Assembly (NCBI RefSeq): GCF_932294415.1
Contig: NC_065535.1
Coordinates: 11,006,282 to 11,070,281, forward strand
Direction of reading: 5' to 3'
Source of the DNA: Quercus robur
Lineage: Eukaryota > Streptophyta > Magnoliopsida > Fagales > Fagaceae
Length of the DNA: 64,000 bases
Shown: positions 61,986 through 64,000 of the stretch, piece by piece
Layout: each line of letters starts with the position of its first letter
Numbering within the stretch: position 1 is the first letter of the stretch
Made by a program: the position numbers and the translations under genes
Notes under the pieces: model-generated
Told to the model about the DNA's origin: nothing
The model's database searches: none
The model's input: only the letters and a program-made list of their open reading frames with translations

Positions 61986-63695
61986 CAATGATCTCCAAGT
62001 TTGTTAACCAAAATCAAATTGGCATTGATTGAACCCAATCACCCTCTTAGGCAGTTGATAAACTCGAGAGAACTTGATTAACTGGGAGTCAAGTCACCAA
62101 GAGAATGATTTCTAAGGACCTAAATCCCACCATCCATAGACTACACACAAAAATTTGAGAGGAATCGTGGCCAATTTTATAATTTGCTTTTTCTTATAAT
62201 GTTTTTTTTAAGGAAAATGTTAATTTTCTATTTAGTGCATCTAATTTTTTCCAGCTTAGTATTGTTTGGTTAATTTAAAATTTGTTTTCCCAAATGATTT
62301 TAAATTAAAATTAATGCTTAAAGTTTATATCAATGCACAAAACTTCCAATTTTATGAAGCCTAAGAGATATGATGGTAGACAATCTTACCCCCAATTTTT
62401 TTAGAGTGTCTGATTTTCAAACTCAAACCTACAATCAGTCACTTTTAGTGGAAGTAACTTGTCATTGCAACAAGACTCGACCTCTAATAACAATTTTTGT
62501 ATAAAAAATCTGTAGTGATTCTAGTGAATGATATTATCTTTAACTTAATTAGTGTATAATCACATATATATGCATAGATACAATTAAAAGCAATCACAAG
62601 CACACCCAATAATTTATTTGGCACAAAAATTAAGAATTGGATGGACACATGGCGAAAAATTGGACTCAAATTAAAATCTAACTAAATTTTCTATAAGTTT
62701 TAACTTTATATGTGTGTGTGTACTAGTATTATTCCTGTGCATTGCACGGTTATAACTATAAGCTTGTAGAATAATTTTATTGACAAATGAGTTGAGATCA
62801 TATAAATTGCACATAAAGTATTATTCTTAAAGGTTTCAAGTAATCACACAACTTATTGAGGTGTAGATTTTTTTTCATGATGTAGATTTTATATTACTTG
62901 GTTATTGCACTCGTTAAGAATCTATTTTAGGAAAGTTTTGACATTACTTTTATGAGAAATGAAAAAAACTGTCAAAACATTAATTGTTTTTTTTTTCTTT
63001 TCCCATAAAAACTTTCTTTAACTGAATTCCTAGTTAGCATTTCCAAAAAAAAAAAAAAACTACCTGCTCATAGTGAGGGGGTTATAAACTAATTGTTCTA
63101 ATGAACGATCTAGAATGAACTGGTTAGACACTCTCCTCTTCAAACATATAATTATATTACTAACAACAAAAATAAAAAATAAAAAGTAGTAACATAAAAA
63201 TTTTACTACACAAGAAAATTAATTAAATCTAATAATGCATATATAAACGTAACATAAATACAGCTCATAAATAAAAAATATGAAGCCCTTGTAGGAGAGA
63301 GAAGATGAGTATATACAAATTTAATAATTCTTAAATAAATAAATAAAGCGTAGGAGAAAAAAATAATAATAAGTACTGATATAATCCTAGACCTTCGAAG
63401 ACACAACACACAACATCATTCACAAGAATACTATTATTATTAGCCATATTATATAAACCGTTTATAATAACTAATAAGAACAAAAACTCATTTCCAAGAC
63501 TTAAAAATCAAATGCCGTAAAAATCAAGTTGTTAAGTTAATAATAGGTTCATTCTCAAAAAAAGAAAAGAAAAAGTTAATAACAGATTAATTTTTTTTTT
63601 TAACTATTGTTACTTTATCCAAAAATATGATAAGAACAAATAATATGTTGTTGTTATAAAAAAATAAATTACTGTAATGAAGAAAAAACAGATAA
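61986..63695. other. AT-rich spacer
   Basis: No gene seen. 62910-63010 is a diverged copy of the dispersed repeat at about 2080-2200 (TCTATTTTAGGAAAGTTTT.. and GAAATGAAAAAA). The small A-tail insertion is listed separately. Confidence 0.5.
63544..63572 (+). mobile_element. 29-bp retro-insertion: TAGGTTCATTCTC plus A-tail
   Basis: It lies between perfect 10-bp copies of AAGTTAATAA (63534-63543 and 63573-63582). The bases just before the tail, CATTCTC, are the same as those of the insertion at 16454-16483, so both may derive from one source family. Confidence 0.7.
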
Positions 63696-63836
63696 TTACT
63701 ACACACCCTTGATGTGATGGTTATTCTACAAATATAAGTGCTTGTGGAGTGTAGGAGGTAAAAGCCGGATTCAAGTTTTTAGGAGGAAGTTTCACATACA
63801 TATACACTTATATTAGGTTAGAGTAGAATTTTTGTC

Positions 63837-63868
<32 letters not shown>

Positions 63869-63880
63869 CAACAACAACAA
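63696..63880 (+). mobile_element. tRNA-derived SINE (family A), second copy
   Basis: It shares TTGATGTGATGGTTATTC, AAGTGCTTGTGGAGTGTAGG, the box B-like GGATTCAAGTTTT and TTAGAGTAGAATTTTTGTCT with 19255-19420, and ends in a long poly-A then (CAA)n. It is flanked by AACAGATAA at 63687-63695 and 63879-63887. Confidence 0.78.
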
Positions 63881-64000
63881 CAGATAACAAAAATTTATCA
63901 AATACTATCCATATGTATATCGTCTATACCTCCCAATGAAAGTGGGCTAAAAAAAAAAAAAGTAGACAACAAAAATTTATCAACACCTATATAGTGATAT

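Overview
This is nuclear DNA of a woody dicot. The genes have many small exons with GT/AG introns and plastid-type leaders, the spacers are AT-rich, and transposons fill much of the window. Several of the short repeats resemble ones I associate with Fagaceae (oak and chestnut relatives), but that assignment is from memory, not a search.

Host genes, left to right. Two tandem thioredoxin h genes read leftward: exon 1 of the first at 340-426 (the rest lies off the left edge) and a complete three-exon copy at 13628-15858. A single-exon plastid LON-domain protein lies at 27453-28298 (+). A five-exon granulin-containing papain-type protease lies at 31807-35233 (-). A seven-exon LisH-CTLH protein lies at 44185-47941 (+). 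A ten-exon organellar Obg GTPase lies at 50054-59150 (+). These are unrelated housekeeping or regulatory genes, not an operon or a cluster.

Mobile DNA explains most of the rest. A 10.4-kb Ty3/gypsy element of Tat type (2867-13300, minus strand, broken) sits between the two thioredoxin genes. It has matching 5-bp flanks, two RNase H domains and an antisense block with its own TATA box. There are also a solo LTR (17302-18042), a miniature LTR element (35589-35905), two L1-type LINEs, six SINEs of several families, two MULE-type elements, two hAT-type elements, three Tourist/Harbinger-type elements and several smaller foldback elements.

The parts most worth a second look are these. A three-deep nest lies at 37918-43718 (Harbinger-type element, split by a LINE, split by a MULE carrying an RRM gene piece). 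A hAT-type element carries a broken cyclophilin gene (61008-61977). Two hAT-like MITEs used the same 8-bp target. Four 14-30 bp insertions consist of little more than an A/T tail between 10-17 bp perfect duplications. I found no CRISPR array, rRNA or convincing tRNA gene, and nothing prokaryotic.
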